Shown here: one piece after another, positions 7,794 to 15,288 of the stretch
Layout of the letters: each line of letters opens with the position of its first letter
How positions within the stretch are numbered: the first letter of the stretch is position 1
Assembly: GCA_017459865.1 (NCBI GenBank)
Contig: JAFUCD010000024.1
Location: 113,497-177,496 of the forward strand
Origin: Oscillospiraceae bacterium
Lineage (GTDB): Bacteria; Bacillota_A; Clostridia; Oscillospirales; Oscillospiraceae
DNA: 64,000 nucleotides
Direction: 5' to 3'
Notes under the pieces: model-generated
The model's input: the letters and a program-made list of their open reading frames with translations, nothing else
What the model was told of the DNA's origin: nothing
Databases searched by the model: none
Position numbers and translations under genes: made by a program

Positions 7794-9749
7794 ATGGAAA
7801 AGCTCGAAAAATTGCTCTCTCCCGGTCAGATCGGAAACCTATATCTGAAAAACCGCGCTGTCATGCCGCCGATGGACACCGGCTTCTGCGAGTCCGACGG
7901 CATGCCCGGTCTGCGTCACATCCGCTACTATGAAGAACGCGCCAAGGGCGGCGTGGGCATGATCATCGTCGAGGCCATCTGCGTGGACGCGGAGCACGCG
8001 AACCCTCTGCCCGACGGTCTGCTGCTCCTGCGGCACCGGGACGTGAACTTCTATGAGCGTCTCACCGAGGCTGTACACAAGTATGACTGCAAGATCATTG
8101 CCGAGCTCCACTGCAACGGCGCCAACAGCGGCGTCTGCCCGGCCGGCGCGCCCTGGGCCCCCAGCGAAGTACACATGCGTGTGTTCCCCGGCACGGCGAT
8201 TCCCCATGCCATGACCCCGGCGGAGATCAAAATCGTTGAGGAGCGCTTTATCGAGGGCGCGGTGCTCGCAAAGCTCTCCGGCTTTGACGGTGTGGAGCTG
8301 CACGCGGCGCACAACTATCTGCTCTATCAGTTCCTCAGCCCCTATTTCAACCGCCGCACAGACGAATACGGCGGCTGCGTCGAGAATCGCACCCGTGTGC
8401 TCAAGGAGATCATCGCCGGCATCCGCGCGCGTCTGGGCCGGAACTTCCCGGTGTTCGTTCGCTTCCCCGGCGACGAGTTTACTCCCGAGATCGAGCGCAC
8501 CTATGGTCTCAGCGACGGCATCGAGATCGCAAAGTGCCTGGAGGCTGCCGGCGCCGACGCGCTGGACGTCAGTAACGGCAACCCCTTCAACCCCAACGCC
8601 AACTGCGAGCCCTACGCCTTTCCCACGGGCTGGAAAGCCCACGTCTCCAAGGCCATCAAGGAGGCCGTCAGCATCCCCGTCATCGCCACCGGCACGATCA
8701 AGGACCCCCGCGACGCGGAAAAGCAGCTTCAGGACGGCGCCAGCGATTTTGTCGCCATCGGCCGCGGCCACTATGCCGACCCCATGTTCATGCAGAAAGC
8801 GGCAAAGGGCGATTTCGACGGCATCCGCAAGTGCATCGGCTGCATGTACTGCCGCAAGCGTCTGGCAGATCACCTGACCCGCGGCTGCGCGCTGAACCCG
8901 CTGCTTGGCTGCGAGTATCAGTATGAGAACATCCCCCTCGACGGCGACGGCCGCCGCGTGGTGGTCATCGGCGGCGGTCCCTCCGGCATGCAGGCTGCGA
9001 AGACTCTCTCCGACCGCGGCTTTGCCGTGACGCTCTTTGAGCAGGAGGCCGAGCTCGGCGGGCGCCTGAACATCGCCGATAAATCCGCCTTCAAGGACAA
9101 GATCACCCGCTTCATCCATACCCTGTCGCTGGAGATGGAGCGCGCAGGCGTGGATGTGCGTCTGGGCACCCGCGCCACGCCGGAGCTGATCCGGGAGCTG
9201 AACCCTGTCGGCATTCTGCTGGCCTGCGGCGGTCCCTCCATCGTGCCGAATATGCCTGGACTGGATCGCGCCAATGTGACGATTGCAGAGGACGTCATCT
9301 CCGGCAAGTCTCAGGTCTCCGGCAGGATCGTCATCGTCGGCTCCGGACCCACCGGTCTGGAGTGCGCCGAGGGCCTCTCGGAGCAGGGCTGCGACATCTC
9401 CATCGTGGAGATGCAGCCGGTTTTGGGCCCTGATATGCTTCCCGTGGTGCGCAATGACATCATGAGCCGCGTGAAGGATCCGAAGCTCTTTACCGGTCAT
9501 GCGCTCAGCGCTGTGACGGACGAGGGCGTTCAGGTCAAGCGCATGGCAGACGGCGAAATCATCACCATCCCCGCGGACTACGTCGTGCTCGCCATGGGCG
9601 TGCGCTCGGATTTCCGGCAGATCGAGGCCTTCCGCAAGGAGTTCGGCAACGTGCGCTGCGTGGGTGACGCCCGCCAGCCCGGCGATATTCCCAACGCCAC
9701 CAAGTCCGCATTCATCATCGCCAGCGCCTTTGAGCCAGAAGCGGTGTAA
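7794..9749 (+). CDS. NADH:flavin oxidoreductase / 2-enoate reductase-like flavoprotein (first copy)
   Basis: A 651-residue enzyme of the BaiCD / 2,4-dienoyl-CoA reductase / enoate reductase type. The N-terminal FMN-binding TIM barrel spans about 1-330 (LLSPGQIGNLYLKNRAVMPP, HAAHNYLLYQFLSPYFN). A [4Fe-4S] motif follows (CIGCMYCRKRL and GCALNP, about 345-370), then an FAD domain (VVIGGGPSGMQAA) and an NAD(P) domain (IVIVGSGPTGLECAEGL). Such enzymes reduce activated C=C bonds with NAD(P)H. It lies between ridA and a tautomerase, which fits a pathway that forms and reduces an alpha,beta-unsaturated intermediate. The substrate is not deducible. Confidence 0.92.
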   Translation: MEKLEKLLSPGQIGNLYLKNRAVMPPMDTGFCESDGMPGLRHIRYYEERAKGGVGMIIVEAICVDAEHANPLPDGLLLLRHRDVNFYERLTEAVHKYDCKIIAELHCNGANSGVCPAGAPWAPSEVHMRVFPGTAIPHAMTPAEIKIVEERFIEGAVLAKLSGFDGVELHAAHNYLLYQFLSPYFNRRTDEYGGCVENRTRVLKEIIAGIRARLGRNFPVFVRFPGDEFTPEIERTYGLSDGIEIAKCLEAAGADALDVSNGNPFNPNANCEPYAFPTGWKAHVSKAIKEAVSIPVIATGTIKDPRDAEKQLQDGASDFVAIGRGHYADPMFMQKAAKGDFDGIRKCIGCMYCRKRLADHLTRGCALNPLLGCEYQYENIPLDGDGRRVVVIGGGPSGMQAAKTLSDRGFAVTLFEQEAELGGRLNIADKSAFKDKITRFIHTLSLEMERAGVDVRLGTRATPELIRELNPVGILLACGGPSIVPNMPGLDRANVTIAEDVISGKSQVSGRIVIVGSGPTGLECAEGLSEQGCDISIVEMQPVLGPDMLPVVRNDIMSRVKDPKLFTGHALSAVTDEGVQVKRMADGEIITIPADYVVLAMGVRSDFRQIEAFRKEFGNVRCVGDARQPGDIPNATKSAFIIASAFEPEAV

Positions 9750-9789
9750 GTCATCAAAAGTCATATCAAAAGAAAAGGAGAACGCAGCA

Positions 9790-10152
9790 ATGCCGATCGT
9801 AAAACTGGAGCTGGCGGGCAAGATCGCCCCCGAGAAGAAGCAGGATCTGATGGAGTTTATCGCAGATCAGATCTACGAAAACACCGGAACACTCAAAAAG
9901 AACATCTATGTCTACATCCATGAGTGGGAGCTTGAGAATGTCAGAAAGCATGCGCCCGTGGCACTGATCGACTGGACAGAGCAGGCGCCCCGTACGCCGG
10001 AAGCCAAGATGAAGATCATGTCCGCCCTGACTGACCGATTGGCTGAGGTCACCGGTCAGGAAAAAAAGGAGATCGTGATCCTGTTTACGGATATTCCGCT
10101 GAAAAACGCAATGCTCGGCGGCATTTCCAGATACGACAACCCGACTTGGTAA
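9790..10152 (+). CDS. Tautomerase superfamily protein (4-OT-like)
   Basis: A 120-residue protein beginning MPIVKLELAGK, so processing would expose the N-terminal Pro that is the catalytic base of the tautomerase superfamily. The length is nearly twice that of a 60-residue 4-oxalocrotonate tautomerase, as in fused or MIF-like members. The start at 9790 is chosen because it puts Pro at position 2 and follows a purine-rich AAAAGGAGAACG site; the frame is open further upstream inside the preceding gene. The likely role is keto-enol isomerisation in the pathway of the adjacent flavoenzyme. Confidence 0.85.
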   Translation: MPIVKLELAGKIAPEKKQDLMEFIADQIYENTGTLKKNIYVYIHEWELENVRKHAPVALIDWTEQAPRTPEAKMKIMSALTDRLAEVTGQEKKEIVILFTDIPLKNAMLGGISRYDNPTW

Positions 10153-10198
10153 CCATTGTGGTTCATCTGTGATTCATGTCAGTAATAAGGAGGTTTCT

Positions 10199-10495
10199 AT
10201 GCAATTTCTGATCAAAGCCTATGACGCGGCAAATGCGTTTGAGAAGCGAATGGCCGTCCGGCCGCGCCATTTGGAAGGCATGAACAAGCTCGGCAAGCAG
10301 GTTGTCTGCGCCGGCGGACTGCCGGATGACGATGGAAAGCCGAAGGGCTCCATGCTGGTGCTCGATTTCCCGGATTGTTCCGCCCTGGATCGTTATCTCG
10401 CCGAGGAACCCTATGTGGTGGAGCACGTCTGGGAGAAAGTCGAAGTCGAACCCATGCATGTGGTGATTCTCGACGGCGAAAAGGTCGGCGCATAA
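10199..10495 (+). CDS. YciI-like protein
   Basis: A 98-residue YCII-related protein: MQFLIKAYDA at the start, RPRHLEGMNKLG, and DFPDCSALDRYLAEEPYV, the usual ferredoxin-like alpha/beta pattern with a His in RH. The start at 10199 has a good AAGGAGG site seven bases upstream; an in-frame ATG at 10169 lacks one. Family members include dehydrochlorinase-like and unknown enzymes. It follows the tautomerase by 46 bp in the same operon, and no specific reaction can be assigned. Confidence 0.82.
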   Translation: MQFLIKAYDAANAFEKRMAVRPRHLEGMNKLGKQVVCAGGLPDDDGKPKGSMLVLDFPDCSALDRYLAEEPYVVEHVWEKVEVEPMHVVILDGEKVGA

Positions 10496-10593
10496 AAAAG
10501 GTTTTTGTTGTAATCATTCGGCTTGCATAATATCGTGAGATCATATTCATTCGGAGGCCGTCTCACAAGGATCCTTTGTCAGGAGGAACAAAC

Positions 10594-11490
10594 ATGGAGC
10601 AAAAAGACAGTGGCAGAGCCATGGGGATGCTCATCTCGTCGATGGTCATCTTCGGCACGATCGGGCTGTTTCGGCGGCTGATCCCGCTGCCCTCCGGCGT
10701 GATCGCCATGAGCCGGGGGCTCATCGGCGCGGCGCTTTTATGGCTGCTGCTGCGCCTTCGCGGCGGGCGGCTCAAACTGAAATCCATGCAGGGGCAGGGG
10801 CTCTGGCTGCTGCTCTCCGGCGCGATCCTGGGCGTGAACTGGATTTTGCTGTTCGAGGCCTACCGCTACACCTCTGTTGCCGTGGCGACCCTGTGCTATT
10901 ACATGGCGCCGATCCTTGTGATCCTTGTCTCGCCCCTGCTGTTTCGGGAGCGGATCACGCGGCGCAAGTGGATCTGCACCGCCCTCGCTGTTGCGGGGAT
11001 GCTGCTGGTCTCCGGCGTGCTGAACGGGGACACGGCGGGTGACCTTCGCGGCGTTCTCTTCGGGCTCGGCGCGGCGGCGCTCTATGCCTGCGTGATGCTG
11101 CTCAACAAGCGCATCACCGGCGTGGACGGCCTTCAGAAGACCATCGTGCAGCTGCTGACCGCGGGCGTGGTGCTGATCCCTTACGTTCTGCTGACGGAGG
11201 ACGTGGCGGCAGCGGACTTTACACCCGGTGCCCTTGGAATGCTGCTGGTGGTGGGCGTGGTGCATACTGCGCTGACCTACGGGCTCTACTTCGGCTCCAT
11301 CGAGGATCTGCGGATGCAGACCGTGGCGCTTCTGGGCTACTTAGACCCCGTGGTGGCGGTGCTCACTTCGGCTCTGCTGCTGCGAGAGCCTATGAGCGCA
11401 TTGCAAATCATCGGAACGATCCTTGTGCTCGGTGCGGCGGTGCTGAGCGCGCTGAATGAGAATACGGAAAGGAGCAAACAACCATGCTGA
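10594..11490 (+). CDS. EamA/DMT family transporter (first copy)
   Basis: A 298-residue membrane protein with about ten hydrophobic helices in two EamA repeats (MLISSMVIFGTIGLF near the start, VALLGYLDPVVAVL and ALQIIGTILVLGAAV near the end). The DMT superfamily exports or imports small metabolites, often amino acids. An AGGAGG site six bases before the ATG sets the start. Its 3' end overlaps the second PhzF gene by 7 bp, indicating translational coupling and suggesting that it moves the substrate or product of the PhzF pathway. Confidence 0.9.
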   Translation: MEQKDSGRAMGMLISSMVIFGTIGLFRRLIPLPSGVIAMSRGLIGAALLWLLLRLRGGRLKLKSMQGQGLWLLLSGAILGVNWILLFEAYRYTSVAVATLCYYMAPILVILVSPLLFRERITRRKWICTALAVAGMLLVSGVLNGDTAGDLRGVLFGLGAAALYACVMLLNKRITGVDGLQKTIVQLLTAGVVLIPYVLLTEDVAAADFTPGALGMLLVVGVVHTALTYGLYFGSIEDLRMQTVALLGYLDPVVAVLTSALLLREPMSALQIIGTILVLGAAVLSALNENTERSKQPC

Positions 11491-12293
11491 ATTACTATGT
11501 GGCGGACGCCTTTGCGGATCAGCCCTTTGAGGGCAACCCCGCCGGGGTCTGCGTGCTGGACGAATGGCTTCCCATGGAGAAGATGGCGAAGATCGCCATG
11601 GAGAACAATCTCTCCGAGACCGGCTTCGTCGTGAAGGAGAGCGACAATCCCTGCACCTACGGCCTGCGCTGGTTCACCCCGGTGGGAGAGATCGACCTCT
11701 GCGGTCACTGCACCTTCGGCACGTCCTATATCCTGTTTCGTTTCTTTGAGCAGGACAAGGACGTGATCCACTTCAACACGCTCAAATGCGGCTACCACCT
11801 CGTGGTGGAAAAGCAGGGCGATAAGATCGTGATGGATTTCCCGTCCCTGCCGCCGGAGCGGTTCGAGTACGCCGATTACATGGGCGAGGGCGTCGGCGCC
11901 GTGCCCAGCGAGGTCTGGAAGACGGACCGCGACCTGATGCTGGTCTATGATTCGCCCGAGACCGTGCGCAATCTGCAGCCGGATTTTGAGAAGCTCAAGC
12001 AGTTTCCTGTGGGCATGTCTGTCTATGTGACAGCAAAGAGCCAGGATCCGCGCTATGACATCGTCGCCCGCGCCTTCTGGCCGAAAATCAGCGTAAACGA
12101 GGACCCGGTCTGCGGCTCCATGCACAGCACGCTCATGCCCTTCTGGGGCGAGCGTTTGGGGAAGGAGACCATCGCTTCCCGCAACCTCTCCAAACGCGGC
12201 GGCACGGTCTGGTGCGAGCAGGCGGGCGACCGCGTGAAGATCAGCGGCCGCGGCGCGCTGTATCTTGTCGGAAACATCCTGCTGGACGAGTGA
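11484..12293 (+). CDS. PhzF family isomerase-like protein (second copy)
   Basis: A 269-residue PhzF protein: YYVADAF, FEGNPAGVCVLD, catalytic Glu45 in NNLSETGFV, DLCGHCTFGTSY and EDPVCGSMHSTL. It keeps the family layout of the copy at 6464-7261 but differs widely in the middle, so it is an old duplicate rather than a recent copy. Its start overlaps the transporter end by 7 bp. Two PhzF enzymes in one operon would fit two isomerisation steps or two related substrates. Confidence 0.92.
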   Translation: MLNYYVADAFADQPFEGNPAGVCVLDEWLPMEKMAKIAMENNLSETGFVVKESDNPCTYGLRWFTPVGEIDLCGHCTFGTSYILFRFFEQDKDVIHFNTLKCGYHLVVEKQGDKIVMDFPSLPPERFEYADYMGEGVGAVPSEVWKTDRDLMLVYDSPETVRNLQPDFEKLKQFPVGMSVYVTAKSQDPRYDIVARAFWPKISVNEDPVCGSMHSTLMPFWGERLGKETIASRNLSKRGGTVWCEQAGDRVKISGRGALYLVGNILLDE

Positions 12294-12435
12294 GTCGACA
12301 GCAGAGAGAGCTATGCCTCTTGTGCTTTCCCCTTTGCTGTTATATAATAAACGCGAGCTAAGATCATACCCCTTCCTTAGCTCACCAGATCAGCGAGGCT
12401 CTACAAACGGGAAGGAACGTGTTATTGGAAGGGGG

Positions 12436-12555
12436 ATGCATATGAACAGTATTTTTACCAAAGCTAAAATGTTTTTCATCAGTTTCATGAATCACGTTAC
12501 AGTTACGTTAAAAACTCCGTTTATTGACTTCTCGTTTGCGCCTTGCAGATATTGA
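12436..12555 (+). CDS. Possible small ORF in gene-free interval
   Basis: The 478 bp between the second PhzF stop and the next gene hold no clear gene. One 39-codon ORF (MHMNSIFTKAKMFFISF...) follows a purine-rich GGAAGGGGG. Its last codons (FSFAPCRY, stop) lie in the 29-bp repeat shared with 3438-3466, where the same frame would read FSFALCRY, stop. This may be chance, or a remnant of a small coding unit carried by the repeat. No homology was recognised. Confidence 0.2.
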   Translation: MHMNSIFTKAKMFFISFMNHVTVTLKTPFIDFSFAPCRY

Positions 12556-12557
12556 AA
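12529..12557 (+). repeat. 29-bp direct repeat, copy B
   Basis: Second copy of the segment at 3438-3466 with one mismatch. It runs directly into the left core of the first boundary module (ATATCTTTTAAGTTCACACG from 12557), so the two repeat families touch here. Confidence 0.7.
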
Positions 12558-12733
12558 TATCTTTTAAGTTCACACGCATGAATGGATTATGCCTTACATT
12601 TGGGCTTAATAGGAATTTCAAAAAGCATTGAAAATTCAAAACATTCCTGAATTTCGGGACTCAAAAAATATCTTTTTCGTTCACTCATGCCAAGCGACAA
12701 ACTCCGACGTATTTCGACACGCCGGAGTTTTTT
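12557..12733 (+). repeat. Boundary module 1: two direct cores plus terminator
   Basis: A left core (ATATCTTTTAAGTTCACACG, from 12557) and a right core (ATATCTTTTTCGTTCACTCA, from 12668) are exactly 111 bp apart in direct orientation. The AT-rich spacer contains AAAGCATTGAAAATTC. The right core leads into a hairpin at 12702-12727 with arms CTCCG/CGGAG and TTCG in the loop, then six T residues. The same arrangement recurs at 19.15, 26.48 and 38.08 kb. Confidence 0.85.
12702..12733 (+). terminator. TTCG-loop terminator, boundary 1
   Basis: Outer arms CTCCG (12702-12706) and CGGAG (12723-12727) with an inner CGT/ACG stem closed by TTCG; this copy has CGTAT instead of CGTGT, so one inner pair is lost. 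A TTTTTT tail follows at 12728-12733. It separates the rightward PhzF locus from the leftward csaA gene. Confidence 0.75.
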
Positions 12734-12771
12734 ATGTTGGTTTTGCATGTGAATGGTGCAAATTCGAGCGT

Positions 12772-13101
12772 TCAGAACACACGATCGCCGTTTTTCACAG
12801 TCTCGGTCGGCGTCAGCAGAACCACGCCCTGCGCTGAGTCCGTTCCCAGTATTCGAACCTCGCTTTTCACGCTCCCGATATGCATGGGCGTGAGATTCAC
12901 GCAGCAGATGACCTGCTTTCCGATCAGATCCTCGGGCGCGTATAGCGACGTGATCTGCGCCGAGGACTTTTTCACGCCGAGCTCTTCACCGAAATCGATG
13001 CTCACCACGTACGCAGGGTTTCGGGATTTTTTGTTTGGCTTTACGTCAACGACGGTTCCCGCCCGGACTTCGACCTTATCGAATTCTTCCACTGTAATCA
13101 T
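12772..13101 (-). CDS. csaA: CsaA-like tRNA-binding domain protein
   Basis: A 109-residue stand-alone OB-fold tRNA-binding protein: VEVRAGTVVDVKP, PAYVVSIDFGEELGVKKSSAQITSLY-type core, and GKQVICCVNLTPMHIG. It matches CsaA in length and order. CsaA is described as a chaperone-like or RNA-binding protein. Its ATG overlaps the stop of the upstream transporter gene (ATGA), so the two are translationally coupled. Its role beside a DMT transporter is unclear. Confidence 0.88.
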   Translation of the reverse strand: MITVEEFDKVEVRAGTVVDVKPNKKSRNPAYVVSIDFGEELGVKKSSAQITSLYAPEDLIGKQVICCVNLTPMHIGSVKSEVRILGTDSAQGVVLLTPTETVKNGDRVF

Positions 13102-14003
13102 GCCTTGACCCTCACTTTTCGTGTTGTATTCATCATAATAATTGCGCAGAGTACCAGTGTGATCCCACCGAGGCGCATTGCGCTGATCGTCTCCCCATAT
13201 ACTGCAGCGCCGAGCACGACCGCAACTACGGTCTCCACAGACGCAATCACCGGCACCTTGCCCGAATTTCGTATCAGCTGCACGCCCCGGTAATACAGCA
13301 GATACCCCAGCGCGGTGGGAAGGAGCGCATACAGCGCGCTCCACGTCAAAACGCTTCTGCTGACGGCTGGCAGACCGTTCCACGGCCGCAGCCACAAGCC
13401 GAGAAACACCGCGGCAAAGAGGTAACTGTAAATGCTGATCGTGATCGGATCTTCCCCATCGCCCGCGAGCTTTCCGAAAATGGCCGTCATGCCGTAGCAG
13501 ACTCCGGAGACGAGAGCGCAGAGCAGCCCGATGACAGAGACGGAGACTGCCGAGAGATCCCCGCTCACGGACGCGAGCACGCACCCGCAGATGCAGAGCG
13601 TCACGGCGGCGTATTTCTCCGCTGTGAGCCTTTCTCCGAACAGGCTGGCGGAGCAGAGCAGCGTGACTACCGGCGCCACGTTCAGCAGTACCGTACTCAC
13701 GGCGACGCCCGCGCGGAGAATCGCGATGCTCCGCAGCACGTTATATACGCCGTGGCAGATCACACCCAGCAGCGCACAGGCGAGCAGCGACTTTTTTCCG
13801 ATCCGAAAACAGCCAAACCCCTTTTTGCAGACGCCGAGTACCGCCATGATGACCCCGGCGAGCGCAACGCGCAAAAAGCTCGTGAGCTCCGGCGACGCGC
13901 CGCAGGCGTTCAACTGCTTGACGAACAGTCCGATCGTTCCCCACAAAATCCCGGCGCCGAGGATGAGCCCGGCGCCGGTTCTCTCTGACCGCGTGCGGTT
14001 CAT
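13098..14003 (-). CDS. EamA/DMT family transporter (second copy)
   Basis: A 301-residue inner-membrane protein with two EamA repeats: ILGAGILWGTIGLFVKQL at the start and VIASVETVVAVVLGAAVYGE followed by ALRLGG-type residues at the end. The start at 14003 overlaps the stop of a small membrane-protein gene (ATGA) and its own stop overlaps csaA, giving a tightly coupled three-gene leftward operon. The divergent LysR gene probably controls it. Substrate unknown. Confidence 0.88.
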   Translation of the reverse strand: MNRTRSERTGAGLILGAGILWGTIGLFVKQLNACGASPELTSFLRVALAGVIMAVLGVCKKGFGCFRIGKKSLLACALLGVICHGVYNVLRSIAILRAGVAVSTVLLNVAPVVTLLCSASLFGERLTAEKYAAVTLCICGCVLASVSGDLSAVSVSVIGLLCALVSGVCYGMTAIFGKLAGDGEDPITISIYSYLFAAVFLGLWLRPWNGLPAVSRSVLTWSALYALLPTALGYLLYYRGVQLIRNSGKVPVIASVETVVAVVLGAAVYGETISAMRLGGITLVLCAIIMMNTTRKVRVKA

Positions 14004-14185
14004 TCTGCCGTTCTCTCGATGCGGAGCAGACGAGCGGCTGCAAAGGTGCAGACGGCACCGGCCACCAGTGTCAGCGCGCCGTAGGCGTTCATGGCGGCGC
14101 CAGAGCTCAGGCTCATCAGCGCGGAGGAAAGCGCAGTCATCAGCAGGCAGATCGCAGTCAGAATCATGTAAGTCTTGTTTTTCAT
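14000..14185 (-). CDS. Small two-helix membrane protein
   Basis: A 61-residue protein with two hydrophobic segments (about 6-27 and 32-52) and a basic C-terminus (RLLRIERTAE). A GGAG-like site precedes the start. It leads the operon with the EamA transporter and overlaps it by 4 bp, so it may assist the transporter. No family was recognised. Confidence 0.6.
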   Translation of the reverse strand: MKNKTYMILTAICLLMTALSSALMSLSSGAAMNAYGALTLVAGAVCTFAAARLLRIERTAE

Positions 14186-14285
14186 GGGAAAGCTCCTTTC
14201 TGATCCGTTGTTTGCGGCATCTCTTTCTTGACTTCATCATAATGGATGTATATGATAAAGTAAAGCGGTAGTAAGTCAAGTTTAA

Positions 14286-14302
14286 GTTAAGCGATACTTA
14301 AC
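14286..14302. promoter_or_regulatory. Candidate LysR operator
   Basis: GTTAAGCGATACTTAAC is a perfect 6-bp inverted repeat with a 5-base spacer, placed 13 bp before the LysR start and within the divergent promoter region. Its position over the LysR leader suggests autoregulation plus control of the leftward transporter operon. Confidence 0.55.
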
Positions 14303-14315
14303 AAAAGGAGATGCC

Positions 14316-15188
14316 ATGGACACAGCCAGATACAGAGCCTTTCTCACAGCCGTCGATACCGGCAGCTTTACCAGAGCGGCGGAGGTGCTGAACTATTCGA
14401 CCTCCGGCGTCAGTCAACTTATCAGCGCCCTTGAGGATGATTTGGGGCTGCCGCTGCTGACGCGATCCCGTCGGGGCGTCAGCCCGACGCCGGCAGGGGA
14501 GACCCTGCTTCCTGCAATCCGCGCGGTGGTGCAGCAGGAGGAGCGCGTTTTGCAGACCGCCTCGGAGCTCAACGGTCTCATGACCGGCGAGGTGCGCATT
14601 GCGACCTATTCCAGCATTTCCTCCCACTGGCTCCCGCGCGTCATCAAAGCGTTTCGCCGGGACTATCCCAATGTGCAGATCCATCTGATGGAGGGCATCC
14701 GCAAGGAAGTGCTGCAGTGGCTCTCGGAGTCCCGCGCGGACATCGCCTTTCTCAGCGAGGTGAAGGGAACGCCGTATGACTGGATTCCGCTTGCGAAGGA
14801 TCCGATGATCGCCATTCTGCCGCCGACGCACCCGATGGCAGGCAGCGCTGCTTATCCGCTTTCCATGGTGGAGGAAGAGGCGTTCATCATGCCCGCCATG
14901 GGCAAGGACGACGATCTGGCGGAGCTGTTTTCGCAGGAGGGCATCGTGCCGAGCATCGCTTACTCCACGATGGAGTCCTTTGCCGCCATCGCCATGATCG
15001 AAAACGGTCTCGGCATGACGATCACAAACAATCTGATTACGGAAAACTGGCAGGCGGACGTCGTGAAGCTGCCGCTCGACCCGCCGCGCAGCATCACCAT
15101 GGGCATCCTCCTGCCGGACAGGAGGACACTCTCACCGGCGGCGAAAAAATTTGTAGAGTATACAAGGCGAATGGCAGAGAATATGTAA
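14316..15188 (+). CDS. LysR family transcriptional regulator
   Basis: A 290-residue LysR protein. The N-terminal HTH (residues 1-60) reads FLTAVDTGSFTRAAEVLNYS, then SQLISALEDDLGLPLLTRSRRG. The remainder is the periplasmic-binding-like effector domain (EVRIATYSSISSHWLPRVI, AILPPTHPMAG). An AAAGGAG site precedes the ATG. It diverges from the small-membrane-protein/EamA/csaA operon and is likely its regulator, responding to a transported metabolite. It ends before boundary repeat 2. Confidence 0.93.
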   Translation: MDTARYRAFLTAVDTGSFTRAAEVLNYSTSGVSQLISALEDDLGLPLLTRSRRGVSPTPAGETLLPAIRAVVQQEERVLQTASELNGLMTGEVRIATYSSISSHWLPRVIKAFRRDYPNVQIHLMEGIRKEVLQWLSESRADIAFLSEVKGTPYDWIPLAKDPMIAILPPTHPMAGSAAYPLSMVEEEAFIMPAMGKDDDLAELFSQEGIVPSIAYSTMESFAAIAMIENGLGMTITNNLITENWQADVVKLPLDPPRSITMGILLPDRRTLSPAAKKFVEYTRRMAENM

Positions 15189-15208
15189 TAGCAAGTAAAC
15201 AGATGTTC

Positions 15209-15274
15209 ATATCTTTTACGTTCACACGCAGCATATGACAAACTCCGACGTGTTTCGACACGCCGGAGTTTTTT
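15209..15274 (+). repeat. Boundary repeat 2 with TTCG-loop terminator
   Basis: Short form of the boundary element: a single core (ATATCTTTTACGTTCACACG from 15209) joined to CATATGACAAA and the hairpin at 15243-15268 (arms CTCCG/CGGAG and CGTGT/ACACG, loop TTCG) with six T residues. The second core and the spacer of the long form are absent, as if lost by recombination between the direct cores. It lies between convergent genes (LysR and dpaL). Confidence 0.85.
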
Positions 15275-15288
15275 GTGGTTCGTTCGGC

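Noticed and set aside
7839..9821. Long minus-strand open frame (about 660 codons) opposite the enoate reductase-like gene
   Set aside because: It is a composition shadow of the real gene: His/Ala/Gly-rich, no recognisable motif, and the plus-strand frame has clear FMN, Fe-S, FAD and NAD sites. The same holds for the long antisense frames over 44.8-48.5, 53.7-54.9 and 59.3-61.9 kb.
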